64,000 bases of DNA from Cryptomeria japonica (taxonomy: Eukaryota > Streptophyta > Pinopsida > Cupressales > Cupressaceae), in contig NC_081406.1 of assembly GCF_030272615.1 (NCBI RefSeq), forward strand, positions 461,432,072 to 461,496,071. The letters are read 5' to 3'. Below the pieces are notes generated by a model. The model made no database searches and was not told the DNA's origin. It saw nothing but the letters and a program-made list of their open reading frames with translations. How positions within the stretch are numbered: the stretch's first letter is position 1; each line of letters begins with the position of its first letter. Made by a program: the position numbers and the translations under genes. Positions 19,760 through 30,305 of this stretch are shown here, one piece after another.

Positions 19760-20834
19760 TATTAGGTCCCAGAGGCAACTAAGAGGGGGGGGGAGTGAAT
19801 CAGTTGTCAAATAAATTAAAACCAAAAGAACTTAACCAATCTTAATGCTTAATATCGGTAAACCAAACTTAATGCCGGTAGACAGTTTATCAGTTAATTG
19901 CAGTACCGGTAAAGATTAATGCATGAAACAGAAAGACAATATCATCCACAACACATAACACCAATATTTATACATGGAAACCTTGTAAGGGGAAAAACCA
20001 CGATGGGAAACCTTACCCACAATCAGATGATACTACTACATATAGTATGTGTATACAATTGAGGGTCTGCACATGCAAAAAGGCCAAGCGCCTAGAGCTC
20101 ACTGCTCAAACAAAAATGGGAGTCACATTGACTACAATTGGATGGTTAAATCCAATAATGATGTACTGCTTAAAATAACATCTTCATATGCTAGATTCAG
20201 TACCAGTGTAGTTTTGATATGTCTTCACAAAAACCTTCCTTCAACCTTCAAATGATGTCTGCATGTATTGCTCTTCTTATTCTCACATATACCTTTATAC
20301 AAATATTTTTCCCAATCGCATATCGATCTTACAAATAAGATCTTACATATATACCAAAACATAGGACCAAAATGTATAGGTCAACTTTACAAAAGATATT
20401 ACAATAAAAAAATTTACAATTAAATCAATAACCAATGCAATATCTGATTGAACATGTCTTCTTAATGCATGTACAACAATAATAAATCATCTCCATAGCC
20501 TGTCTTTCTGATCTAGAATAGATAGGCCTATTGCTGTTTATCCTAGACCTATTTGCCGGTAACAACAAATATGCAAACACGAATATACCAATGAACAAAT
20601 CTCTAAGAAAAATAGTCCAAATGATGTCTTCGACATAACCAAGTGTTTTCCATATCATTTCAAGTGCCGCTGAATAATATATCCTGTCGGTGAATAAGAT
20701 ACCAGTGACTGTGCATAAAGTCACTCGCTTGCCGATGAACATTCCCAAATCTCCAAGTGCTAGTAGGCTTGACTATAGTTGATAAGTGTTTACATCAATG
20801 AAAAAAACATATCAACATATCTAAAATACCAACA
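19760..20834 (-). repeat. CopA 5' LTR
   Basis: 1075 bases aligning with 14177-15250. Its inner end has TA where the other LTR has TG on the plus strand (CA to TA on the element strand). Scattered substitutions and small indels separate the two copies, so the insertion is not recent. Confidence 0.93.
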
Positions 20835-20839
20835 CAAGT
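20835..20839. repeat. CopA target-site duplication, right (CAAGT)
   Basis: CAAGT, identical to 14172-14176. Confidence 0.85.
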
Positions 20840-20920
20840 TGCAGGTGCATGAGTGTAATTTTAAATTTAGGATTCATTTGCAGAGATGGAAAAACCCTTT
20901 TCGTCTTGTGGATTTTTCGA

Positions 20921-20949
20921 AGGACCATGCATAACTTACGCACGGTCCT
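20921..20949. repeat. 29-base near-perfect palindrome in LARD left LTR
   Basis: The arms run from AGGACC to GGTCCT around a core TGCATAAcTTACGCA. Related copies are at 21707, 22318 and 27187. Confidence 0.75.
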
Positions 20950-21294
20950 GATGAATTTTCTCTAAATTTATAGGGAAGGTCTGTATAAGTCTAAATACCT
21001 CAGATCCAAAGTTAGAGTGAGATCTCAAATCGGTAGCTCCTTATTTCACCCATTTTGTCTTCATTTTTTGCATAGTCGACAAGTCAACTCTTCTACTTAC
21101 AAAAGAAGATAAATTGCATTGCACCCTTCAAATTCACTTAGTATTCAGATCCTTATTCACTCTAGGGTTTGGATCTAGTGAATTCAACCCCACTTTTGAA
21201 TGTAAAGTATCTCCCAAGTGAAAATCATCCTAGTGATTTCCTTTATCTCTCCTAGGTGGGGAATCACTAGGGTTCAATTTTCCACTTTACATTT

Positions 21295-21312
21295 TGGTGA
21301 ACCTGACGTCCT
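21295..21312 (+). other. LARD-like element primer-binding site
   Basis: Reads TGGTGAACCTGACGTCCT, three bases after the LTR end. The tRNA is not assigned. Confidence 0.65.
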
Positions 21313-21706
21313 ATATCTTAATTTTGATTTCTTATTTGTTAGATCTGAATAATTGCAACGTGAACTTTAAAATTTCATTTCTGAGTTTGATCTTTTTGCG
21401 AAATTTAGAGGTTAATTGCATAAAAACCCTAATTTTTTATTTTGAGGAAATTAAGCGTGTGAAGTATATAATTTTTGTTGTTTGTTTCACACCTGATTTC
21501 TATTTCAAATTTGCAATTAAAATCAGTCTTTTTATTCTAAAAATTAAGTGGTTAAATAGTAAAACCCTAAATTTTAAGGGATCTCCTATTTCGACCTTTG
21601 ACTGCTTATTTGATCTATCTAAACATCTCCAAACCAGACAATTTTCTAGAATCTGTAGTAGAATCACAATATCTTTCATCTCTGAAAATTTCAAAAAATG
21701 TTGGTC

Positions 21707-21734
21707 AGACCATGCATAATTTACGCACAGTCCT
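21707..21734. repeat. Palindrome copy 2 (LARD internal)
   Basis: Same palindrome as at 20921 with T at the centre: GACCATGCATAA / TTACGCACAGTC. Confidence 0.7.
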
Positions 21735-22317
21735 TGACATTTATTCTGAAATTTGGGAGTTGGATTTGACTGTATTTTACTGCTTAAATCCAGAGATTTG
21801 GTTGATTCTATCAATTTTTAAACCTCCTAAGGTCAGAAAAAAAATCAAAATTGCATGTTTGATTTCCTTGCAATTTACAAAAAATCTAGATTTGAAATTG
21901 AACTTGTGCAAAATTTGGATCTTAATTCAATTTTTTAGATTTATCATTATTTTCAGATTTGTCTTCTTACTAAAAATATTCAAAATTTCAATTCCCTCCT
22001 TTTGGCAAAATTTTAAAATCAATTAGTTAGGATCTAAAACCCTGATTTTCAAATTAAATTGAAGTTTGTGCAAATTTCAATCAAATTCATTAATTTTTAG
22101 TCCTCTAAACATTTTCCAAGTTGGCCCTATCCATTAGGTCTGGTATTCTTCAAAATTTTCTTTCAATTCATCATATTTCACAAAACCCTAATTAGGTCCT
22201 ATTTCAACATTATGAGCTTAAATTCACCTATCTATAGATCATAAAATCACTAAATTTTTTGGAATTAGTAATAAAATCATCATATCTACATCTCTAAAAA
22301 ATTCAAAAAAAGTTGAA

Positions 22318-22346
22318 GGGATAGTGCATAACTTATGCACAGTCCC
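22318..22346. repeat. Palindrome copy 3 (LARD internal)
   Basis: Core GTGCATAAcTTATGCAC is a perfect inverted repeat, with outer GGGA/TCCC arms. Confidence 0.75.
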
Positions 22347-22855
22347 TGGCTTTTTTCTTGAAATTTTGGGAGACTGTCCCTCTAACATTAAACATAATCT
22401 CCACTTTCAACATTAAATTTTTAAGATATAGTTTAAAATTAAGTGGTTAATTAAGAACAACCCTAATTATAAATTAATATAATTCAATTCAACAACTTTG
22501 AATTTATAAAATTAACAGATTTTTCAGGACACCCTAATTTTAATTTTCAATCTCTTTTGGATAATTATCATCATTCCTGGAAATTACACGATTCCTTCTT
22601 TAAATCAATTGGTTCATTTTTTATAATCATTGTTCTTAGAATTTTGTGTTATTGAATTTTGCAACTTAGATTCCAAAATTCAAAATTCAAATTTTCCCTC
22701 CTAGCACTCATTTGAATAACATTGTGGATTGCATAGTTTTTCAATTGTGTTTTCTAAATTTAGCTCATTGCATTCACTTCTTCCCTTTCAATTTAGAAAA
22801 ATTTCAAATTTATTTCTACAAGATGAAGCATTTAAGTTGAAAGGATTTAAGATAT

Positions 22856-23797
22856 ATGAAAAATCCCCTTTTTGAGCCCTTAAATGATCCCTCTCCCAAA
22901 AAGTCTCCCCTAAAAGAGGACATATTGATGCAAGGAGGTACTTTTAACACTCTTCCTAATGATATCCCTATTTGGGATGAACCATTAGAGGAAAATGTAG
23001 ATTATTCTCTTCATATGATCCTCCCTGATAAGGGTACCTTGGTGAGAGATGATGATTTTAATAACACTTCACCTTCTATTACTTCCAATAACCTTCCCTC
23101 CAAAGATGAAGCATTAATCACATATGATAGTCCTTTTCCTAATGAGTGTCTTAAACATAAAGATACCTTAGAACAAGGGGATGATATTATTTCTCATTAT
23201 AATTCTCTCTCTCCCAAAAATCAAGAGCCTAACAAAAATCAAATCAATTCCATTCATGTTCCTAGGAAACCAAAAAATCTTCTTGATTATCATGTCGTGC
23301 CTTACACATATACTAATGAGGTAGTTGATGAGAACATAAGTGACGCATCATATGCATTCTTAGTTCCTACAATCCTCTCTTCAATTCACTCAAATACATC
23401 ATCTCTGACCAAAGAAGTTCCTAAAGAATAATTCTTAGAGGATGATTGGGGGTCCTTATATTTCACTCCTACCTTTTCTAGAAAGTCTAAGATGCATGAA
23501 TTTCATATTCCAAATTTTTCTCTTAACATAAATCTTGAAAATGATTGAGCCTTTTTAAACTTCAATCCAATCCCCCCTAAGAGTGAACCCTCTTTTGAAT
23601 ATACACATGGATGCAATGGACAAATTCTTGAATGTGAGCGACAAAGTAATGAGATATCACACTTTCCTTTGTCAACATCTTCTTCTCCATTGTCTTGTAA
23701 ATCCACACCTTCTCATTCTAATTTTGAGCTACAACAAGGAAATGTGTTGACCAATATTCTAAATTCCAACTTAATATTACCTTTTTGTGCTAAATGA
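22856..23797 (+). pseudogene. Decayed ORF of the LARD-like element
   Basis: Open for 191 codons from ATG 22856 to TAA 23429-23431, then the same frame continues to TGA 23795-23797 with one further stop (TGA 23546-23548), giving about 313 codons. The product is acidic and Ser/Pro/Asn-rich with no repeats or known domain (NDPSPKKSPLKEDIL at the start; YFTPTFSRKSK and HIPNFSLNI after the first stop). I do not recognise it. It is the only long frame on the element strand, sits where GAG would be expected, and could be a GAG remnant or an accessory protein. Confidence 0.45.
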
Positions 23798-25164
23798 AGA
23801 ATAAAACATAAACAACATTCTCAAAATTCTTCTTTTTGTAAATATCACAAACCCATGGCCATTCTACTAATGAGTGGCAAGCTTTGAAAATAAAAATACA
23901 ACATTAAATTGATTCAGGCATGTTAAAAATAACATCAGACAATGAATGGCATATTCATCATGATCAGTTAAAATAACATTCAAGTTCCTATTATGTTTCT
24001 CCTGACTATGTGACGTAGTTAGCCTACCTATTGGGGGGCTCCTTGTCATTCATGGTGGTACAATTTTAGGTTCAATCACACTTAGTGAGCAAGGTAATAG
24101 TCTATTTATTATTGCCTCTATGCTTGGGGGGAAATAATATTCCTTTTCCTTTTTCTAAGGTTTCACTATTTTCATTATGGAGTACATTATTCATAATCTT
24201 GATGTCCATTCTTGTATGGATTTCTCCTTCATGCGAGCATATGTCTGTTCCATGAGTGGGATCTTTTCCTTTCTTGAAATGATACATCTATTATGAACAA
24301 TCTCTCCTTAGATAACTTTTATGAACCTTCTTCTTCTTTCTCTCTCTTTGAAAATTATCTCTTCTATTGTGTTATTCATAACTTGATGTCCTTTCTTGAA
24401 TAGAGTTATCCTTCATGCGAGAACATGTCTGTTCTATGGTTAGGAATTTTTCCTTGCTTAAAACATTATGTCTCTTATGAGTAATCTCTCTCTAGAAGTT
24501 GTGTAATTTTTCTTATTGTCCTACACTTGGGGGGCAATTATATCTCTCCCTCTCACTTTCTCTAAGGATCCAAACTTTCCTATTTTGCGGATGGTGTGAG
24601 TTTTATTACTTGATGTCATTCCTTGTGTGAAGTTGTCGTTGTTTGCCCAAGGGTTCTCTCTTATACAAGATGTGTAAGTCCTTGACTCTAATCTCTTTCA
24701 CACTTGGTAATGTACATCTATAATAAATTCACCTATCCCCATTGGGATAAAAGTGAGTCATCCTTCATCAAGAATCCCTTTCACCTAGCAATATGAGGAA
24801 GGGTTGAATTCTTGTTCTCTTATGTGCTTTGTTCTAGAAGATGTTATATTTGTTTAAGACAACTCCTCTTGGAGGTAGATGTCTTTTGAGAAAATATCTC
24901 TTCTCCTCCAAGGATCTCCTTTATACTTATAGCAATATATCTCTTTTCAACTATCTTATCCTTTCTTGAAGAGTATTCCCTCTCTTGCTTGGATTTATGA
25001 CATTGTTGCATGATGGATATCTTCTTGGTGTCAAAGGTAGGTATCCTTGTTCTACTTTCCTTAAGATATCAACATTCAACTAAGTTGACATCTTAAGGGG
25101 GGGGCACCCATACTACTCCTTTTGTATTATATTTCTCTTGCGCATTGTATCTCTTATACAATAC
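23798..25164 (+). other. LARD internal, non-coding with imperfect repeats
   Basis: No coding sequence seen. Two imperfect copies of a stretch of about 190 bases lie at about 24180-24300 and 24365-24500 (shared text CTTCATGCGAG and CATGTCTGTTC). CTTGGGGGG-type G-runs at 24123 and 24530 mark the start of each. Confidence 0.45.
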
Positions 25165-25620
25165 TTGGGTCATTCTTGAAACCAGAGGGAAACCTCTTAG
25201 AGCGAGATGTCACCACTTTTCTCTTATATAGTGGGTCATTCTCACAACCAGAGGGTAGCCTCTTAGAGTGAGATGTTGTCACTTTTCTCTTATACAGTGG
25301 GTCATTCTTGGAACAAGAGGGTAGCCTCTTAGAGCGATATGTCACCACTTTTATCTTATACAGTGGGTCATTCTTGGAACTAGAGGGCAGCCTCTTAGAG
25401 CGAGATATCACCACTTTTTTCTTATGCAATGGGTCATTCTCAGAACTAGAGGGCAACCTCTTAGAGAGAGATGTCACCACTTTTATCTTATAAAGTGGGT
25501 CATCCTCGGAACCAAAGGGCAGCCTCTTAGAGTGAGATGCCACAAATTTTCTCTTATGAAGGGTGATTATTCTTGGAATCAAAGCATAGTCTCTTAGAGC
25601 GATATGTCATGCCTTTCTTG
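25165..25620. repeat. 66-base tandem repeat, open on both strands
   Basis: Units start with GGGTCATTCT at 25167, 25233, 25299, 25365, 25431 and 25497, spaced exactly 66 bases apart, with a decayed seventh near 25563. Because 66 is 22 codons, an antisense ORF (25582-25154, 142 codons) encodes a 22-residue basic repeat (SKRLPS..NDPLYK.KVVTSR). The sense strand also carries a repeated open frame (25308-25493). Confidence 0.85.
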
Positions 25621-26269
25621 ATATTTGTACTATACATCTTATACAAGTTGTAGCATACTCGTGCATAGACTCCTATGAGGTGCTTTGAACCTGACTTGCA
25701 CACTCGTGCATGAGGTTGAGTGGAACTAACAGTGTTCTCACTCTCCTCCCTTACATGGATCACCTAGATAGAATCTAGGGGCTAGTTTTCCATGTCCTTT
25801 TTTCTCCATGGATCACCTAGTTCTAGGGGCGAGATGTTCATGGTTCCTTTTGTTCGCCTTTGTTCTCATGGATCACCAAAGTGTGTATTCGTGTTCTCTT
25901 TCTTCTTCCTCTGAACTCATAGTTTTACTATTGATGGTTCATGGATGATGCCAACTTTTCTCTTTTATGTGATTATATTTGTTCATGAGATGGTATTTTA
26001 TGTTTCAAGAATGATATTAATTGATTGAGATATTTTTCATATCGAGATCTCTTCGGCTAGTTGAATTGAGGTCTGACGATATTAGCTTTTGTAGCGTGCC
26101 TTTTTATGTGTACTTGCATATGTTTGAGTAATTTAAAATCCTAAGATCAGGGTCTTGGTTCCTTGAGATTTGACATCTTATACTCCTTGTGATATTTCTC
26201 TGCATCTCTCATCTTCATCTCTCTTTCTTCTACTTTACCAACAATATTGGCATAAGTCATACTCCCGCT
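25621..26269 (+). other. LARD internal 3' part, non-coding
   Basis: No ORF or known motif. Repeated TCATGGATCACCTAG-like phrases occur at about 25755, 25815 and 25870. Confidence 0.45.
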
Positions 26270-26284
26270 AAAGTGGGGGCTAAA
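26270..26284 (+). other. LARD polypurine tract
   Basis: AAAGTGGGGGCTAAA directly before the TGTAGTG start of the right LTR. Confidence 0.8.
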
Positions 26285-27555
26285 TGTAGTGTCATAAAAT
26301 TGCATCCCTTACAATTTTGAATGCATTTTAGACCCCTTATCTTGGCGATATCATCTCCCATGCCCGATCGGGATCCATCTATGTCTCCACCATGTAATCA
26401 GGCCTCATTTCTACACTTAACAACTTGTTTAGACCCTGTTTTAGGCCCCCAAAATGAATAGGATCATGGTGTGGTACCCCAGTCCCCTTAGCATATGGGT
26501 GTGGTTCCCTTGTCCTCCCTCTTTGTGTGGCCCCAATATGGGTCCATCTGACCCTTGGACTTAATTTATCTTTCGGGAATTAAATTTCCCCCCTTTGTCA
26601 GCCTTTGGCGAAGGGATAATTAACCCTCCAAGGAAAGTATAAAAGGGGATCTAGTCCTCTCATTTGCATAAGCAAAAATTATGAAAACAAGTGGAAGGTC
26701 TCTATTATTGTCATCAAGTGTTCAAGTCTAAAAGTTTTCAAGCATCCATCAAGTCTTCTTCTTCATGTGTCTTCTTCATTCATCCATTGGAGCAACATTA
26801 CAACATTCATTTGAAAGAATGTGTGTGTGTTAGGGTTTTGTCATGTTACATGCCATTTCATGCAACACTTGTAATTAAACTCAAGAAGAAAAACAACCAT
26901 CATCAACAAATTTAAGATCTACAAGGTATACATTTCCATTATTTACCATCATCAACAAATTGCAAATCTACAAGGTATACATTTTCATTATTTACATTTA
27001 AGAATTTGTAATTACTTTATTTCAAGGTTGATTCCTCAACTGGGGTTTCACTAAGGCAAACTCCTATTTACAACCCTTCTTCCCTTCTTTTCTATGTGTA
27101 GGTTGCAGGTGCACGGTTGTAATTGCAGATTTAGGATTCATTTGCAGAGATGAAAAAACCCTTTTCATCTTGCAGATTTTTTGGAAGATCGTGCATAACT
27201 TACGAACGACCCCGATGACTTTTCTTTGAATTTGTAGGGCAGGTCTGTATCAGTCTAAATACCTCAGATATGAAGTTACAACATGATCTTGAATTGGTAG
27301 CTCCTTATTTTATCCATTTTGTCTTCATTTTCTACATAGTCAACAAGTCAACTCTTCTACTTACAAAAGAGGATAAATTGCATTGCACCCTTGTAATTCA
27401 CGTAGTATTCAGATCCTTATTCACTCTAGGGTTTGGATCTAGTGAATTCAAACCCTCTATTGAACGTAAATTATCTCCCAAGTGAAAATTATCCTAGTGA
27501 TTTCCTTTCTCTCCCCCAGGTGAGGAATCACTAGGGTTCAATTTTCCACTTTACA
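26285..27555 (+). repeat. Right LTR of the LARD-like element
   Basis: 1271 bases, TG...CA. The last 525 bases match the left LTR. A decayed palindrome copy is at 27187-27211. A direct repeat (ATCATCAACAAATT...CTACAAGGTATACATTT) occurs at about 26897 and 26948. Confidence 0.85.
27187..27211. repeat. Palindrome copy 4 (LARD right LTR, decayed)
   Basis: GATCGTGCATAAcTTACGAACGACC; equivalent to the copy at 20921, with changes in the right arm. Confidence 0.6.
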
Positions 27556-28680
27556 CACATATATTTGATGTTTATTGTATAAATGTGTGTATTTTTTATG
27601 TTGATTTATTGTTGCATCATTAAGGAATTAGAAATGAGTTGATTTGGTATTTTGATAAGTTCTTCACCCCTATCTCTATATGTTGTGTGTCCTTCACATT
27701 TCACTAGAGATTTAAAAATGTGTAAAATGAATGTTTGAGGCTAGGGATATTTAAACTTGTGAATTAAATTTTGTGTGAGGTTGATGGGTGTTGTCTTCTC
27801 TCTTTTTTGGTGTTCAATCCAACGCAAAGCAATTCAATTGTTTTTTTTGGTTCCCAAACACTAAACTAAATTGAACTATAACCCTAGAAACCAAATTGAA
27901 TATTAATCATAACTATAAACCAAATTAAATCCTATCCCTTATCCTAATTAAACAGTAACTAGATTGAACCCTAATCTTAAATAAACACTAAACCAAATTG
28001 AACTCTAATTCTAAATCTACACTAAACCAGATTGATTTGATACCTTTTAAATGAAATTGTAACCTAACCTTAACACTAAATCAAATCAAAATTGAATTCT
28101 AACATTGTCCCAAATTCAACCCTCACACTAAACCAAACAAACCCTAACCCTATCAATAAACCAAAGTGAACCCTAACCCTAAACCAAACCAAATCTAAAT
28201 CATAAGCCAAATCAAACCTTAACACTAAACTAAATATCAAAATCCTAACCCTCAATAAAATTCAACCCCATACTTGTAAACAAATAATTGTACCGTAACC
28301 CTAATAGTAAACCAAATTAAAAATAAACCTTAAAATTAAAACATGGTGAATCCTAACTTGAAACAAAATTAAACTCTAAACTAAATTTAACCCTAACCGT
28401 AACTCTAAATTAAATCATGCACTAACTCTTACAATAAACCTAATCAAAATTAACTTAAAACTGAATTAAGCAAAACTAATTGGTGAAGGGCACCTAAATA
28501 ATTAACTTGAAACAAAATTACACACTAAATTAAATCAAACCGTAACCCAAATCCTTATTGAGTTAAGGCTAGTATTTTAATCCCAATCGTAACTTTAATT
28601 CTAAATCCAAAATTGAACCAAATAGAATCCTAAATCTAACACTTTACCGATCCAATATATAACTATACAATAATATATAA
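27556..28680. repeat. Degenerate telomere-like repeat block, left
   Basis: After 280 bases without features, 27840-28660 is made of variants of ACCCTAA/ACCAAATTGAACCCTAA. Much of it reappears at about 39560-40380 in the same order (for example TAGAAACCAAATTGAA and AAGCCAAATCAAACCTTAAC), so the two blocks are copies about 11.7 kb apart, with the LINE between them. Confidence 0.75.
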
Positions 28681-28806
28681 TAAAAAATTAATTTATTTAA
28701 TGTCTTCAAATTTGTACTGGGACTGTGACTAGTTTAAATATGTTTAATAATATACATAGAATAAGCCAAGAGATATTACACTTTAATGTGATAAATTACC
28801 CTTCTC

Positions 28807-28855
<49 letters not shown>

Positions 28856-29997
28856 CTAGTTTTTATTTAAAAAATTGATTTGACATATTTATTTTTATTC
28901 ATTTGAAATATAAAATCTAATAGAAAATGTCAAAATATTCAATTTAATTTATAATGTAGAGTTAGATATAACACATTTTACCTAATATTAATGTAAAATG
29001 TAAAAATATAATTCAAAATGTAAAACTCAAGATCCAATGCCAAACATAAATCATAATAATATTTTTTAGAATTCATCCTATTTCAAGAAAAATGACATAA
29101 AATTTTAAAAAATAAAACCTAATATATAATTGAAAATATAAAAGTTAAGATCCAATGTCAAACATAAATCATAATAATATTTTTTAGAATTCATCACCAT
29201 TTCAAGGAAAATGGCATAAAATTTTAAAAAATAAAATATGATAGGAATTACCAATTTTAATTTAAAATATAAAAATGCTAAACTTAATATAAAATCATTT
29301 TGTTTTAAATTTTATAATTAATATTTTCTTTATAAAAATAATTAACATATTTATTACAATTTAAAATAAAATGTTAAATAATCAATTAAATTTAAAATGT
29401 AGAGTTAGATATAAAATATTTTACATAATATTATATTGTAAAATGTAAAAATGTAAAACCTAATATGCAATTCAAAATGTACAATTTAAGATTCAATGTC
29501 AAACATAAGTCATATATATTTAGTTCAAAATAATACACCTCTAAATACAAATTCATTTAATTTTATTCATTAGGTCAAGTTCTTATCAAGAATTCAATAT
29601 ATTCAAAAAAATTAAATATACAACTATATATGCAATTTTGTTTTATAAATTTTAAATACTATTTATTTTTTCTTTGCAATATTTACATTGTCATATCAAA
29701 TTATTTCCAAACAAATACTAGTTTAGCTTTAACCTACTTAAAAAAACAAACAAATATTGATAATTATTATGTTTCGATCAACATTTTACACAAAATATTA
29801 TCTATTCAAAATCATTATGTGACAAAATTGAATTCAATATAGTCAATTTCTTAAGGTATTCATGTGAAAAACAATGATAATAATATAAATAAAATATTTA
29901 TAGGTCATATTAGTTTACAAAATTTACACATAATATTGTGTTTTATATTTTATTAAATTCTTTATTTTTTGTTTGACCTTTATAATTCTATTCATTG
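28681..29997. repeat. AT-rich satellite-like DNA with (TA)n
   Basis: A (TA)n run covers about 28812-28850. The rest has repeated phrases such as AATGTAGAGTTAGATATAAAATATTTTAC and TCAAACATAAATCATAATAATATTTTT, each appearing twice or more here and again at 40560-40860 and 42405-42540. No gene seen. Confidence 0.65.
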
Positions 29998-30012
29998 ATT
30001 CCATTTATGTTT
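29998..30012. repeat. LINE target-site duplication, left
   Basis: ATTCCATTTATGTTT, identical to 37927-37941. Confidence 0.85.
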
Positions 30013-30305
30013 TTGATATTAAAAGCAGCAAAAAAATGAGGGGGCTCACCCATAGGAACAAATAGAAGGTCAATGGCAGAACCATTGTCCACATATAATC
30101 AACATAGTAGTAGCCTTTTGCGTCTATAAAAAACAAAGATCATCCTATGAGAGTTTATCAACAATAAAGTAATACTAATCAGAGTTTTAGCCATTTGCCA
30201 CGTAGGGCAATAAATAAAGAAGTATAAACAAAAGCATAACCTAGCCTTAACCACCCAGTGGCTAGTAGATATAGACAAAACTAGAGATCCTCCACATGCA
30301 GAAAA

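Larger units (their letters stand above)
14177..20834 (-). mobile_element. CopA: complete Ty1/Copia element with target duplication
   Basis: Reads right to left: 5' LTR 19760-20834, primer site, GAG, protease, integrase, RT, RNase H, polypurine tract, 3' LTR 14177-15250. Target duplication CAAGT is at 14172-14176 and 20835-20839. It sits in the left LTR of the LARD-like element; removing CopA restores a match to the right LTR across the site. All coding parts are decayed. Confidence 0.95.
20835..21291 (+). repeat. Left LTR of the LARD-like element (main part)
   Basis: Together with 14103-14176 this matches 27031-27555 of the right LTR. It ends TTTACA, followed by the primer-binding site. The first 750 or so bases of this LTR are not in view because CopB and the Gypsy element separate them. 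Confidence 0.88.
21313..22855 (+). other. LARD internal leader, AT-rich
   Basis: About 1.5 kb of AT-rich sequence. Open frames at 21294-22026 are products of base composition, and I see no motif. Two further copies of the palindrome are at 21707-21734 and 22318-22346, each followed by a TTCTGAAATTTGGGAG-like stretch, so a larger unit of about 600 bases may be repeated. Confidence 0.5.
20835..27555 (+). mobile_element. LARD-like LTR element (non-autonomous, plus strand), main part
   Basis: LTRs of 1.27 kb, a primer site at 21295, a polypurine tract at 26270-26284, and a 5.0-kb internal region with no RT, integrase, protease or RNase H motif that I can see. The internal region has one decayed ORF (22856-23797), a 66-base tandem repeat (25165-25620) and copies of a palindrome that is also in the LTRs. 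It would depend on another element for its enzymes. Its left end is beyond the window. Confidence 0.75.

Noticed and set aside
21294-22026. Two long plus-strand ORFs after the LARD primer site
   Set aside because: AT-rich, hydrophobic, low-complexity text in a leader region, with a competing ORF on the other strand.
25154-25620. CRISPR-like array
   Set aside because: The units are adjacent 66-base tandem copies without unique spacers, in a plant retroelement.
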